NCBI RefSeq assembly: GCF_014297465.1
Contig: NZ_JACORT010000013.1
Location: 100,675 to 164,674, forward strand
Source: Ramlibacter cellulosilyticus
GTDB taxonomy: Bacteria > Pseudomonadota > Gammaproteobacteria > Burkholderiales > Burkholderiaceae_C
Length of the DNA: 64,000 nucleotides
Direction of reading: 5' to 3'
In this document: piece by piece, positions 44,537 to 54,012 of the stretch
Layout of the letters: each line of letters begins with the position of its first letter
Position numbering within the stretch: position 1 is the first letter of the stretch
The notes under the pieces: generated by a model
What the model saw: the letters and a program-made list of their open reading frames with translations, nothing else
Databases searched by the model: none
Told to the model about the DNA's origin: nothing
Position numbers and translations under genes: made by a program

Positions 44537-45912
44537 TGCTGCGCGTGACCGTCCTTGAGCGCGGCCGCATCGTGCGGTCTGACACCGACGCCGATAGCGT
44601 CGGGCTCGGGACCCCGTCACGCCGCGTGCTGCCCCAGCGCCTCTACGACCGGCTCTATCGCATCGAGGGCGCTCGCGAAGACCGCGGAGAGGCGGCGGTG
44701 TTTCGCTGGCGGCGCAACTACTGCCTCGTCGGGCCTTGGGTCGGGGTGATGCAGGTCCCCGGCTTGCAGCTGGAGATTCTGCCGAAGACCGACGAGAGCG
44801 CGGCGCAGGATACTGACCCGGAGGTCCGCGAAATCCGCTGCAATCTAATGGAGATGCTGCTGCGCGGCGGACTGGGCGCAGTGCGGGCGCGCGGCGTCGC
44901 CGACCTCGCACTCAAGCGCGGCAACCTCCACGACCAGCTCGTCGACGCCTTCCTCGAACGCACGCTGTTCGAGCTGCGACGTGGGCTGGATCGCGGATAC
45001 GCCACCGAAGAAGACAACTTCGCGGCGCTGCGAGGCAAGCTAGTGCTCTCGCGACACGTGGCGCTAAATGCCGCGCAGAAGGCCCGCTTCTACTGCCGCC
45101 ACGACGTGCTCACCGAGGCGACGCAGATCTCCGTGCGCCTCAAGCAGGCGTCTCGCGTGCTCGCCGCCCGTGCGCTACCCATGACGGTGCTCGTGAAATG
45201 CCAGCAGGTGCTCGCGCTGCTCGACGACGTGCCCGACCTGCCGTTTCGCCACCACGAGCCCGACCCGCTGTTCACGCGCCAGAACGAGCGCTTCGCCGAC
45301 ATCTATGGCTTCGCCTGCATGCTGCTCGAAGGCCAAGCGCCCGATGCGAAGAGCGGCGAGGTCGAGACCTTTTCGCTGCTCTACGATATGGAGCAGGTGT
45401 TCGAGCGGTACATCGCTGCCTTCCTCGCTTCAGAGGTCATGCACCTCTTCGGCGACGCGAGCCTGTTCCCGCAGGCGAAAGGGCAGCGTCACAACCTGTA
45501 TCTCGACGGCCAAGAGAAGGTGCTGCGCATGGCGCCCGATCTCGTGTTCGTTCACGAGACGGCGGGAGCGAAGAAGACGCTGATTATTGATACCAAGTGG
45601 AAGCGCCTCTCCGAAGAAGAGGGCGGGCGCCCGAGCCGGTCGGATCTCTACCAGCTCTACGCGTACTTGCATCGGTACGACTGCCAGCGCGCGCACCTTC
45701 TCTATCCCATGGCCGCGGGCATCCAAACGCGCGACCTCAATGCACGAGGGCGCGACGACTCGGACGCTGGCACGGTGGGCGTGCGCTTCGTCGATCTGAA
45801 CCGAAAGCTCTGGACGCGGGAAGGCAAGAGGGCGCTTGCCGATGAGCTCGCGGTGATCGTCCGTGAAGGCCTCGACTTTGCCGAGGCGACGCCCATCGAG
45901 ACAAGGGCATGA
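44536..45912 (+). CDS. mcrC: D4: McrC-like PD-(D/E)XK nuclease subunit
   Basis: The 458-residue protein starts at ATG within the TGATG junction with D3. The N-terminal part binds the McrB ring (NYCLVGPWVGVMQVPGLQLEILPK is typical of McrC). The C-terminal nuclease has D335 in RMAPDLVF and D352-T-K354 in TLIIDTKWK, the PD-(D/E)XK catalytic set, followed by the conserved DLYQLYAY. It cuts DNA when the McrB motor is engaged. Length and motifs are as expected for the family. Because D2 methylates adenine and McrBC usually reads modified DNA, the operon combines self-marking with a nuclease that may target foreign modification. Confidence 0.9.
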   Translation: MLRVTVLERGRIVRSDTDADSVGLGTPSRRVLPQRLYDRLYRIEGAREDRGEAAVFRWRRNYCLVGPWVGVMQVPGLQLEILPKTDESAAQDTDPEVREIRCNLMEMLLRGGLGAVRARGVADLALKRGNLHDQLVDAFLERTLFELRRGLDRGYATEEDNFAALRGKLVLSRHVALNAAQKARFYCRHDVLTEATQISVRLKQASRVLAARALPMTVLVKCQQVLALLDDVPDLPFRHHEPDPLFTRQNERFADIYGFACMLLEGQAPDAKSGEVETFSLLYDMEQVFERYIAAFLASEVMHLFGDASLFPQAKGQRHNLYLDGQEKVLRMAPDLVFVHETAGAKKTLIIDTKWKRLSEEEGGRPSRSDLYQLYAYLHRYDCQRAHLLYPMAAGIQTRDLNARGRDDSDAGTVGVRFVDLNRKLWTREGKRALADELAVIVREGLDFAEATPIETRA

Positions 45913-48503
45913 TCCGCACTTCGTTCGATGCTCTCGTTGCGCGCTTGGCGGCATCGCCCACCACGCTTAGTGAGCGCGAGCTGCTCGAGCCCTCGCACTG
46001 GAGCCTCGGCGAAGACGCGCGCCTCCGCGAAGACCTGCGCTTCCGCGAGACGCCGTGGGGTCGCTGGATGCTTGCAGAGGACTTCGTCGCCAACGACGTG
46101 GTCTACCGCTGGCTCCACGCCGAGCGGCGCGGCTCGGTTGCTCTCGACGCGGCGCTGAAGCGCGCAGGCGAAGTGTTCGGGCGTCGGTGCGTCTTCTGCG
46201 CCAACGACCCGCGCTTCGTGCTGCGCCACGACGAGGTTCACCTCGCGGCGAGCGAGCTGTCGCGCCAGCCAGTTATTGAGGACAAGGTTGGTGACCTCGA
46301 AAAGTACCGAACGCACTTGCCGCTCCACACCCTGAAGGCGGCAGCGGCTTCGGAGCCCGCCGGCGAATGGGGAAAGCGCGCGCAGGACCAGGTGATCGAG
46401 ACGCTCGGCTGGGTGCGCGTCTCCCTGCCCGGGCGTCGACTCAACGACCGGATGTTCATCGCGGCCATCGAGGGCAACAGCATGGACGACGGCAAGAGCG
46501 GTCTAGTCGACGGCGCCTACGCGGTCTTCGAGTTGTGGCCGTCCGGCAGCAAGCAAAACTTGAGCGTGCTGGTGCGCGGCGCGTTCTTTGACCCGGAGAC
46601 TAGCAACTACGCGGTGAAGAAGTACGTGGCCGACCTGCGCGACGAAGAGGGCCATCACAAGAAGGTCTCGCTCGTCTCGCTGAACCCGAACAAGGAGCGC
46701 TACCCGAGCATCGAGCTTCAACCCGAGGACGACGACGACATCACCGTCGTGGCCAAGGTGGTGCAGGCGCTCTCGGCTGACGACTACGAGCGGCGCCCCA
46801 AGGCGAAGCGCCGCGTTGGTCGACGCGACCTCACGAACGATGAGCAGGCCGCGAGCCTCGGACGGCGTGTGGCGTCGTTCTTTGACGGTACCGCTTCCGA
46901 CGCGGAGGACGAGGGCACCACTGGGACGGAGAGCACCGGCTGGCAGGCGCGGCTCGTATGTCTGGACGTCGCCGCCGGTGGGCTCCACCTCGAGATCGGG
47001 CCGCTCGAGGGCCTGCCGCCCTTCGTGAAGAAGCTGCGCGTCGTCGGCAGCCATGACTGGGACGGCTTCGTGCTCGCCGCCAACGCGCGCACGCGCCCCG
47101 CGCGCGTACCTGTGCGGCCGGGAATGGGGCCGTGGCGCTGGGAAGCGGTGGGTTTCGAGGAGGAGCAGGATCTCGGCGTCGAGAAGCTCGCCCTCGATGT
47201 GCTCGCCGCGACGACGCCGGTCGTGTTCCGCGTCGACGCCGAGGGCGTCGGCCAGCACATCAAGAGCAAGACGCTCTCTATCGGGCAGGCCTACCGGCTG
47301 CTGCTCCCGCCTGGCGTCGGCAGCGAAGTCGGCGTGCCCCTGAATGACGGCTGGCGCATCTGGTCGCTCGACCTCGCGACGCAGCTCTCGCCCACAACGC
47401 GTGAGGTCCTTACGTCGATAGGCCTCGAGGTCGGCGAGGCCTGGCCGCGTCTCGAATGGGCGCTCGCGCCGGCCGCCTCGTGGCGAACGAACGCGCGCGG
47501 CGACAGCTATCCCGTGTTCGAGACAGGAACCGAGCTGCTCGTCCACGTGAGCGGCATCGCGGCGGATGACGGTGATGAAGCAGTGCTGTTCCTCCACGGT
47601 GCTTCCGGCACGGAACGTCTGCCGTTGTCCACGAGTGGGCTCGTCTCTCTCGGCGCGCCTACAGCCGGCCGATGGGCCTGCGCGCTCCTGCATTCGCGCA
47701 CCAGCGTGCAGTCCACGACCTTGCTCTTCGAAGTCGCCGAGGACGCGCGCGAAGACGTCGCTGCGTCGTCCTCGGCGGTCGCCCACAGCGGGTTGCCTTC
47801 GCTTGAAGCGGCGGCGCCGCCCGGCTGGCCGATTACGCTGCGCTGGCTCGTCTTCGCCGCCTACGAAGAGACGTTGGCGATCCTGTACGGCAATGAAGAT
47901 GGCACGGTGTCGGTTGACGACGTCGCGTCGATTATCGAAGTCCGCGCCGCACGAACCCGCGTCGCCGATCTCGTGGTCGACTTCGGCGAGCTGGGACGCC
48001 GCGTGCTTCCCCACGACGGCCGCGCGTCGTTGAAGCAGGTGCGCGAGCAACTCACGGATCTCTGGCAGCAGCGCTCCGGCCTCGTGCAAAGCCGCCAGGG
48101 CGCGTGGCTTCAGCTCAGGAACGCGTGGTTCGAGCCCGTCACAGAGCTCTTCGGCTACGGCCTCGAGGAGGCAGCGCTGCTCGCCGATGTCGAGGCTCCT
48201 CACGACCTCACTGCGTGGGGCCTCACCGTCGACGAGCGCGTGATGGGCAGCATCACGCGTTCGCCCTCGCGCGTCCTCGTGCTCACCACAGACATCGACG
48301 CTGTGCTGCGCGATCACCGCAAGTGGATCGACAGCGCGTGTTCGGCAGCGAAGGTGCGGGACGCGATCATCACCGATGGCGCCCGCTGGACGACGCATCG
48401 CAAGGGCAGCCAGCAGCTCAAGCAGCAGGTGTGGAGCCTCGATCAGGCCATAGCCCACGGTAGTATCGATGAGATGCTCGGCGACCTCGCAGAGGGTCTG
48501 TGA
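45909..48503 (+). CDS. D5: LexA/S24-like protein with large C-terminal module shared with D6
   Basis: The 864-residue protein overlaps D4 by four bases (ATGA). Residues about 135-260 look like a LexA/CI-type S24 peptidase: IEGNSMDDG with candidate nucleophile Ser191, and YAVKKY with Lys237/Lys238 as the general base about 46 residues later. There is no helix-turn-helix at the N-terminus; the first ~130 residues are unassigned and include a CVFCANDPRF pair of cysteines. Residues about 309-864 form a module of unknown fold that recurs as the C-terminus of D6. S24 folds either self-cleave upon RecA signals or serve as binding domains, so D5 could link the system to DNA damage or be cleaved to release the module. 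Both ideas are inference. Confidence 0.75.
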   Translation: MIRTSFDALVARLAASPTTLSERELLEPSHWSLGEDARLREDLRFRETPWGRWMLAEDFVANDVVYRWLHAERRGSVALDAALKRAGEVFGRRCVFCANDPRFVLRHDEVHLAASELSRQPVIEDKVGDLEKYRTHLPLHTLKAAAASEPAGEWGKRAQDQVIETLGWVRVSLPGRRLNDRMFIAAIEGNSMDDGKSGLVDGAYAVFELWPSGSKQNLSVLVRGAFFDPETSNYAVKKYVADLRDEEGHHKKVSLVSLNPNKERYPSIELQPEDDDDITVVAKVVQALSADDYERRPKAKRRVGRRDLTNDEQAASLGRRVASFFDGTASDAEDEGTTGTESTGWQARLVCLDVAAGGLHLEIGPLEGLPPFVKKLRVVGSHDWDGFVLAANARTRPARVPVRPGMGPWRWEAVGFEEEQDLGVEKLALDVLAATTPVVFRVDAEGVGQHIKSKTLSIGQAYRLLLPPGVGSEVGVPLNDGWRIWSLDLATQLSPTTREVLTSIGLEVGEAWPRLEWALAPAASWRTNARGDSYPVFETGTELLVHVSGIAADDGDEAVLFLHGASGTERLPLSTSGLVSLGAPTAGRWACALLHSRTSVQSTTLLFEVAEDAREDVAASSSAVAHSGLPSLEAAAPPGWPITLRWLVFAAYEETLAILYGNEDGTVSVDDVASIIEVRAARTRVADLVVDFGELGRRVLPHDGRASLKQVREQLTDLWQQRSGLVQSRQGAWLQLRNAWFEPVTELFGYGLEEAALLADVEAPHDLTAWGLTVDERVMGSITRSPSRVLVLTTDIDAVLRDHRKWIDSACSAAKVRDAIITDGARWTTHRKGSQQLKQQVWSLDQAIAHGSIDEMLGDLAEGL

Positions 48504-51500
48504 TGGCGGCCTCGAACTACGCCGCCATCGCCGACGAAAATCGAATGCGCTACGGCACCGACATCGGCCGCATCGGACCGATGCTGCTCGCGGACCGGTA
48601 CGACGACCGCACGCACTTCATCTTCGAGCTCCTCCAGAACGCCGAAGACGCTCTCGGTCGACGCGGCGAAACGGGAGGGCCTCGGAGCGTCACCTTCACG
48701 CTGTCGCTCGATCGGCTGAAGCTCTCCCACTTCGGAAGGCCGTTCGACGAAGCTGACGTTCGCGGCATCTGTGGCATCGCGCAGAGCACGAAAGGCCATC
48801 AGTCCATCGGCCGCTTCGGCATCGGCTTCAAGTCGGTCTACACGTTTACGGATCGCCCTGAGATTCACTCGGGCGACGAGGCTTTCGCTGTCGAGAACTA
48901 CGTTCAGCCGAAGCCGGTCGCGCCGTCGGTACGTGCCGCAGGCGAGACCCAGATCATCCTGCCTCTCAAGTCGGGCGACAGCACCGCGGCGCAGGAGATC
49001 GCCAAAGGCTTCCAGCACCTGGGGCCTAGTGCGCTGCTGTTCCTCCGACACATCGAGGAGATCAACTGGAGCGTCGAGGGCGGCCCCTCAGGCGTCTACC
49101 TGAGAAGTGCCCCCGAAGCTCTCGCGCCCAACGTCCACCGCGTCAGGGTGATCGGCCAGGAGACGGGCAAACCCGAGGTCGACCAGACTTGGCTGATGTT
49201 TCACCGCACGATATCCGGGACCGCTGGCCAGCCAGTCGGCCGTGTGGAGATCGCTTGCTCCGTCACGCCCGTTGAGGACGAGCCAAACAGGTGGGTGGTT
49301 CAGCAGCTTGCGGTGTCGCCTCTCGTGGTCTTCTTCCCGACCGTCGTGTCGACAAACCTCGGCTTCCTCGTGCAGGGGCCGTATCGCACGACGCCCAGCC
49401 GCGACAACGTTCCGCGCAATGACCCATGGAACCAACAGCTCATTCAGGAGACCGCGGGCGTGCTGGCGGAGGCCCTTCGCTGGCTTCGGGACAACGAGAT
49501 GCTCGACGCCTCGGCACTGCGCTGTCTTCCAATAGACCGAGCCAGGTTCCCTGAGGGGGCGATGTTCACGCCTCTCTTCGAGGCAGTGCGCGAAGCGTTC
49601 TTGAAGGAAGCGCTGCTCCCTCGCTTTGAGGGCGGTCACGTTACCGCTGCGCAGGCAAGGCTGGCCCGCACGCAGGAGCTGCGAGAGCTGTTCAGCGCCC
49701 GACAGCTTAGTGAGTTGTTCGACGCGGAAGGCTGCGCATGGCTTACGGGTGATATTACGCAGGACCGTGCGCCCGAGCTTCGAAGATACCTGCTGCAAGA
49801 ACTGCAGGTTCCGGAGATCACGCCCGACAAGGTCGTCGTAAAGTTGGACGAGTCATTTCTCCAAGAGCAGTCGGACGAGTGGCTGACGCGCCTCTATGCC
49901 TTTCTGAGCGGGCAGAAGGCGATCGCAGGCCTCTTCAGTTCGCTGCCCCTGATTCGACTTGATGACGGGACGCACGTGATCGCCCGCAAGAACGGGAGGT
50001 CAAACGCGTTCCTTCCCAGCGACGTAGAGACCAGTTTCCCGACCGTCCGTCGCTCCGTGTGTGGGTCTCCGGAGGCGCGTGGCTTCCTCGTTTCGCTGGG
50101 GCTCACAGCACCGGACCCGGTCGACGACGTGGTGTGGAACGTGCTGCCTAAGTATCGGGCAAGGGAAGTCGGCGGCGACGACAGGGCGTACGCTGTCGAC
50201 ATCGAGCGCATGCGCATTGCGTTCAATACTGACTCGACGTCGCAGCGAGACAAGCTGCTCGCTGCGCTGCGCGAGACCCCTTTCGTGATGGTGGTCGATA
50301 CCGGTGACGGGAAGGATTACGTATCCATCCCCGGCGAGGTCTACATTGCGACCGACCGGCTGAAGGCGCTGTTCGCAGGAGTCCCTGGCGTCTTCGTTGT
50401 TGACGACAACTACGAATGCCTTCGCGGCGAAGCCACCCGTGAGCTGCTCGAGGCTTGCGGAGCGCTGAGGTATCCGCGCCCGGTGCCGACCTCGAGTTCG
50501 CTTACGTGGGATGAGCGCCGGGAGCTCCGACGTCAAACCGGCCACGAACAACTCGGGCAGTATGAAGATGTGACGGATTGGGAGCTTCTGGGTTTCGAAG
50601 CCCTGCTCGCCATGCTGCCAAAGCTTTCGCAGGAGCAGCGATCCGAGCGCGCCCGCTTGCTGTGGGAAGCCCTTGGCGATCTCGAAGAGCGGCGCGGACG
50701 CGGCGTATTTGAGGGATCCTATACGTGGACTCACTATGGTAAGCACAAGGCTCCTCCGTTCCCGGCCGCCTTTCTTCGGCGTCTCGCTAAGGCAGCGTGG
50801 GTGCCGGATGGCAGCGGCGATCTCGTGCGTCCTGCGCTTGTAACGTTCGAGAGCCTCGGCTGGAAGGCCAACCCTTTCCTGCTTAGCAAGATCGCGTTCA
50901 AGCCGCCGATCATCGACCAACTCGCGAAGGAAGCGGGGATTGAGCCTGCTGCGCTCGACCTCCTGCGGAAGCTCGGCATCACGAGCGTCGCAGACTTGGC
51001 CCGAATCGGCATCGCGAACAGGCCTGCGGCGTCACCGCCTCACGAGGGGACGCGCGAGGATGAGGCCGTAGATGACGGCGGGGAGACGCAGACCCAGCAT
51101 GTGGGCGAGGGCGTTCCCGCCGCCGCCGCCCCGCTCGACGTCGCCGACGCTGCGCCCTCCGCAGACGACGGCGATTCCGAACCGAGCGTAGCCGACACCG
51201 ATGAGCGGGCGATCGGCGACACGGAACATGGAGGCGACGCCGAAGAACCCAGGGTTCCCCGCGGCAACGGCAGTCGCGAACCTCGACCGGGCTGCGGCGA
51301 CACGGCTCGAGACACTGGAGCAGCACGCCGGGGGCACCGCAACATCACTGGCCAAGCGGGACTCGACGAGCAAGCGAAACGCCTGGGGCGACGGGTGGCG
51401 TCGTTCTTCGACGGCGCGGCCCCCGACGCAGAGGACGAAGATGCGACCGCAGTTACCAGCGTCGCGTGGCAAACGAAGCTCGTATGCCTCGACGTCGCTG

Positions 51501-53029
51501 CAGGCGGTCTCCAGCTCGAGATCGGTCCGCTCGATGGACTTCCGGCGTTCGTAAAGAAGCTCCACGTTCTTGGCGACAAGGACTGGGATGCCTACGTGCT
51601 GGCGACGAACGCGAAGTTGCGCCCCACGCGCGTGTCGGTTCGGCCGGGAACGGGTCCGTGGCGGTGGGAGGCCGTGGGCTTCGAAGACGAGCAAGACCTC
51701 GGCCTGGACCAGCTCGCTCTCGGTGCGCTCGACGTCACGAGGCCGCATGTGTTTCGTGTCGATGCGGACGATGTCGGTCAGCTTGTCACGAGCACCGCCC
51801 TCTCTCTCGGGCAGTCCTATCGACTTCTGCTTCCGCCAAATGTCGGTGGGGAGGCCGGTACGGCGCTGGCTGATGGGTGGAGGATCTGGACGCTCGACCT
51901 GGCGGCGCAGCTCTCGACGTCAACGGGTGAAGCATTGGAGGCCCTCGGCCTTAAACTGGGCCAAGCATCGCCGCGCCTCGAGTGGGCCATGGCCTCTGCT
52001 TCAGTGTGGCGCACCAACGCTCGTGGCGACAGCTATCCGGCGGTCGAGGAGGGGACGGAGCTGCTCGTGAACGTGAACGGAGTTGCCCTCGAGGACGACG
52101 ACGAGGCAATGCTATTCCTCCACGGCCCCGCAGGCACGGAACGCCTGGCTCTCTCGACGAATGGGCTGGTCTCCCTCGGCAAACCAGCGCCGGGACAGTG
52201 GGCCTGCGCGCTGCTGCATTCGCGGACGAACGTGCAAACCGCAACGCTGGTGTTCGAGGTCGGTCAGAGGGTCACCGAGTACGTGAGCGCGGCGTGGACA
52301 ACGAGCGTGCCGCACGGGTTGATCTCGCTCGAAGCGACGGCCCCGCCTGGGTGGCCCATCTCGGTGCGATGGGGTGGGCTCGCCGCGCACGAGGAGACGA
52401 TCGCGACGGTCTACGGGAACGACGACCGGACTGTCTCCTTCGAGGGGGTCCTCGCGCTCGTCGAGCCCCGTGCCGCACGAGCATCGGTGGCTGACCTCGT
52501 CGTCGACCTCCGGGAGCTGGGCCGCCGCTTGGTCCCTCTCGATGGCCGCGCCTCGCTGGAAGAGGTCCGAGCGCAGATCGTCATGCTCTGGCAACAGCGC
52601 TCCCAGCTCGTGCAAAGTCGAAAGGGCATGTGGTTGCAGCTCATGCCTACCTGGTTCGAGCCAACGACAACGCGCCTCGGCTATGGCGTCGAATCACTCG
52701 CCATATCCGACGGCGCAGATGCGCCGCACGATCTCGCCGCGTGGCTGCTTACCGTCGACGAGCGGACGAGGGGAAGCATCATGCGATCACCGTCGCGCCT
52801 CCTCGTGCTCACGACCGACGTGGACAGCGTGCTGCGCGACCTGCGTGCGTGGATCGATGACGCTTGCACCCTGGCCAAGGTGCGCGACGCGATCGTTACC
52901 GATGGCACCCGCTGGACGATGCACCGCAAGGGCGATCGGCAACTCAGGCGGCGCGAGTGGTTCCTCGATCACGAAATCAATCTCGGCAGCGTGGACGACA
53001 TGCTGAACGATCTCACGGAGGGTTTGTGA
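48503..53029 (+). CDS. D6: sacsin/Hsp90-like ATPase with the D5-type C-terminal module
   Basis: The 1,508-residue protein starts in a TGATG junction with GAGGG upstream; GTG three bases earlier is possible. The N-terminal ~200 residues are a GHKL (Hsp90/sacsin-type) ATPase: FELLQNAEDA with Asn46 and Asp49, STKGHQSIGRFGIGFKSVY (GIGFKS from 106) as the lid glycine motif. A long middle region (200-840) is of the kind that follows this ATPase in sacsin-like bacterial proteins. After an acidic, low-complexity linker (about 850-950) comes the ~555-residue module (955-1508) that matches the C-terminus of D5, including LGRRVASFFDG, PWRWEAVGFE, WRTNARGDSYP, ACALLHSRT and SPSRLLVLTTD. The ATPase may act as a chaperone-like switch in the complex. 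Confidence 0.85.
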   Translation: MAASNYAAIADENRMRYGTDIGRIGPMLLADRYDDRTHFIFELLQNAEDALGRRGETGGPRSVTFTLSLDRLKLSHFGRPFDEADVRGICGIAQSTKGHQSIGRFGIGFKSVYTFTDRPEIHSGDEAFAVENYVQPKPVAPSVRAAGETQIILPLKSGDSTAAQEIAKGFQHLGPSALLFLRHIEEINWSVEGGPSGVYLRSAPEALAPNVHRVRVIGQETGKPEVDQTWLMFHRTISGTAGQPVGRVEIACSVTPVEDEPNRWVVQQLAVSPLVVFFPTVVSTNLGFLVQGPYRTTPSRDNVPRNDPWNQQLIQETAGVLAEALRWLRDNEMLDASALRCLPIDRARFPEGAMFTPLFEAVREAFLKEALLPRFEGGHVTAAQARLARTQELRELFSARQLSELFDAEGCAWLTGDITQDRAPELRRYLLQELQVPEITPDKVVVKLDESFLQEQSDEWLTRLYAFLSGQKAIAGLFSSLPLIRLDDGTHVIARKNGRSNAFLPSDVETSFPTVRRSVCGSPEARGFLVSLGLTAPDPVDDVVWNVLPKYRAREVGGDDRAYAVDIERMRIAFNTDSTSQRDKLLAALRETPFVMVVDTGDGKDYVSIPGEVYIATDRLKALFAGVPGVFVVDDNYECLRGEATRELLEACGALRYPRPVPTSSSLTWDERRELRRQTGHEQLGQYEDVTDWELLGFEALLAMLPKLSQEQRSERARLLWEALGDLEERRGRGVFEGSYTWTHYGKHKAPPFPAAFLRRLAKAAWVPDGSGDLVRPALVTFESLGWKANPFLLSKIAFKPPIIDQLAKEAGIEPAALDLLRKLGITSVADLARIGIANRPAASPPHEGTREDEAVDDGGETQTQHVGEGVPAAAAPLDVADAAPSADDGDSEPSVADTDERAIGDTEHGGDAEEPRVPRGNGSREPRPGCGDTARDTGAARRGHRNITGQAGLDEQAKRLGRRVASFFDGAAPDAEDEDATAVTSVAWQTKLVCLDVAAGGLQLEIGPLDGLPAFVKKLHVLGDKDWDAYVLATNAKLRPTRVSVRPGTGPWRWEAVGFEDEQDLGLDQLALGALDVTRPHVFRVDADDVGQLVTSTALSLGQSYRLLLPPNVGGEAGTALADGWRIWTLDLAAQLSTSTGEALEALGLKLGQASPRLEWAMASASVWRTNARGDSYPAVEEGTELLVNVNGVALEDDDEAMLFLHGPAGTERLALSTNGLVSLGKPAPGQWACALLHSRTNVQTATLVFEVGQRVTEYVSAAWTTSVPHGLISLEATAPPGWPISVRWGGLAAHEETIATVYGNDDRTVSFEGVLALVEPRAARASVADLVVDLRELGRRLVPLDGRASLEEVRAQIVMLWQQRSQLVQSRKGMWLQLMPTWFEPTTTRLGYGVESLAISDGADAPHDLAAWLLTVDERTRGSIMRSPSRLLVLTTDVDSVLRDLRAWIDDACTLAKVRDAIVTDGTRWTMHRKGDRQLRRREWFLDHEINLGSVDDMLNDLTEGL

Positions 53030-54012
53030 TGACGCTCTCGCATGTCACCCGCGAAGAAGCATTGGAGCGGCTCTCCCAGAGCCGAGCAGGCGCTCCGGAC
53101 TCCATCGAAGCGCTCTGCGATGTTCTCCGTGCCGAAGTTCACGCCCGAAAGCATGCGCCGCGCGCCGCGACACTGTCGCGCGTCGCGCGACTGCTCGCGC
53201 CCGCCATAACCGTCGATGAGCAGCGCTTGGACGAGGTATGCGATGCTCTCGAGCGGGAGGGCGACGTGATGCTCAACCCAGGCGGCATCCTCTACGCAAC
53301 GCCTACTCGCGTGGTTCCCATCGCTAAGAGCGCGCGCGTCTTCAGCAGCCTGCCGACGCGCGCGCTTGCGAAAGCGCTCGGACGTGACATCTCGGCGGAG
53401 GGCGCCGCGCGCACGACCACTTCCGTCGACGGTCTCATCGAAGCCGTTGAAAGCGTGAGCGGCGTGATGGTTCCGCCGGAGGCGTGGGCCGGGCTCGACC
53501 GATCGGCCAACGCCGACGAGGCCTTCCTTGAGAGGCTCAACCAGCGGCTGAAATGGCAGGCGCTCGGCGCGGGCTCGCTCGAGAAGGACGGGGCGCTCGA
53601 GTGGCGCGCCTGGACGGTCACGCCGGAAGGGGCGCGGTGGCGGCGCAGCAGCGAAGGCCAACTTTGGTGGGCGCGCACGCGGTTCGGTGGCCATCACCGC
53701 GCGTGGACGGCGAGTGCATCTCCGGCGACTAGCCCGTTCGTCACGCTGAGCCCCGACGACGCGGACCGCGCACGCTTCGCGCTCTCGCGTGAGGTCGAGG
53801 CGGCCTCGGTCCTGCGCGTTGCGCGCTCCGGTAAGCGCGTGACCCTCGAGATTCCCGGTTGGCTGCCGCGCCCCGAGTACCGGTGGCTCTCGCTTCACGC
53901 TGCGTGTGTCGCCGACAGCAAGGGCATGCGTTGGGAGATCTCGTCGGACAGCGAAGACCAGATCACGAAGCTCCTGGCCGAGCGTCTCGGTCTCGTTGTG
54001 GAGGCCACGTGA
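53029..54012 (+). CDS. D7: unknown protein, 327 residues, possible winged-helix regions
   Basis: The gene starts at ATG in a TGATG junction after D6, in nearly the same base context as the D5/D6 junction. The protein is soluble, Ala- and Arg-rich and without signal peptide, membrane helix or catalytic motif that I can recognise. The stretch RVARLLAPAITVDEQRLDEVCDALEREGDVM followed by a short beta hairpin (LNPGGILYATPTRVVPI) has the spacing of a winged helix, as does a second region near 170-230. It lies between the ATPase D6 and the helicase D8, so a DNA-binding or linker subunit would make sense. I cannot assign a family. Confidence 0.65.
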   Translation: MTLSHVTREEALERLSQSRAGAPDSIEALCDVLRAEVHARKHAPRAATLSRVARLLAPAITVDEQRLDEVCDALEREGDVMLNPGGILYATPTRVVPIAKSARVFSSLPTRALAKALGRDISAEGAARTTTSVDGLIEAVESVSGVMVPPEAWAGLDRSANADEAFLERLNQRLKWQALGAGSLEKDGALEWRAWTVTPEGARWRRSSEGQLWWARTRFGGHHRAWTASASPATSPFVTLSPDDADRARFALSREVEAASVLRVARSGKRVTLEIPGWLPRPEYRWLSLHAACVADSKGMRWEISSDSEDQITKLLAERLGLVVEAT

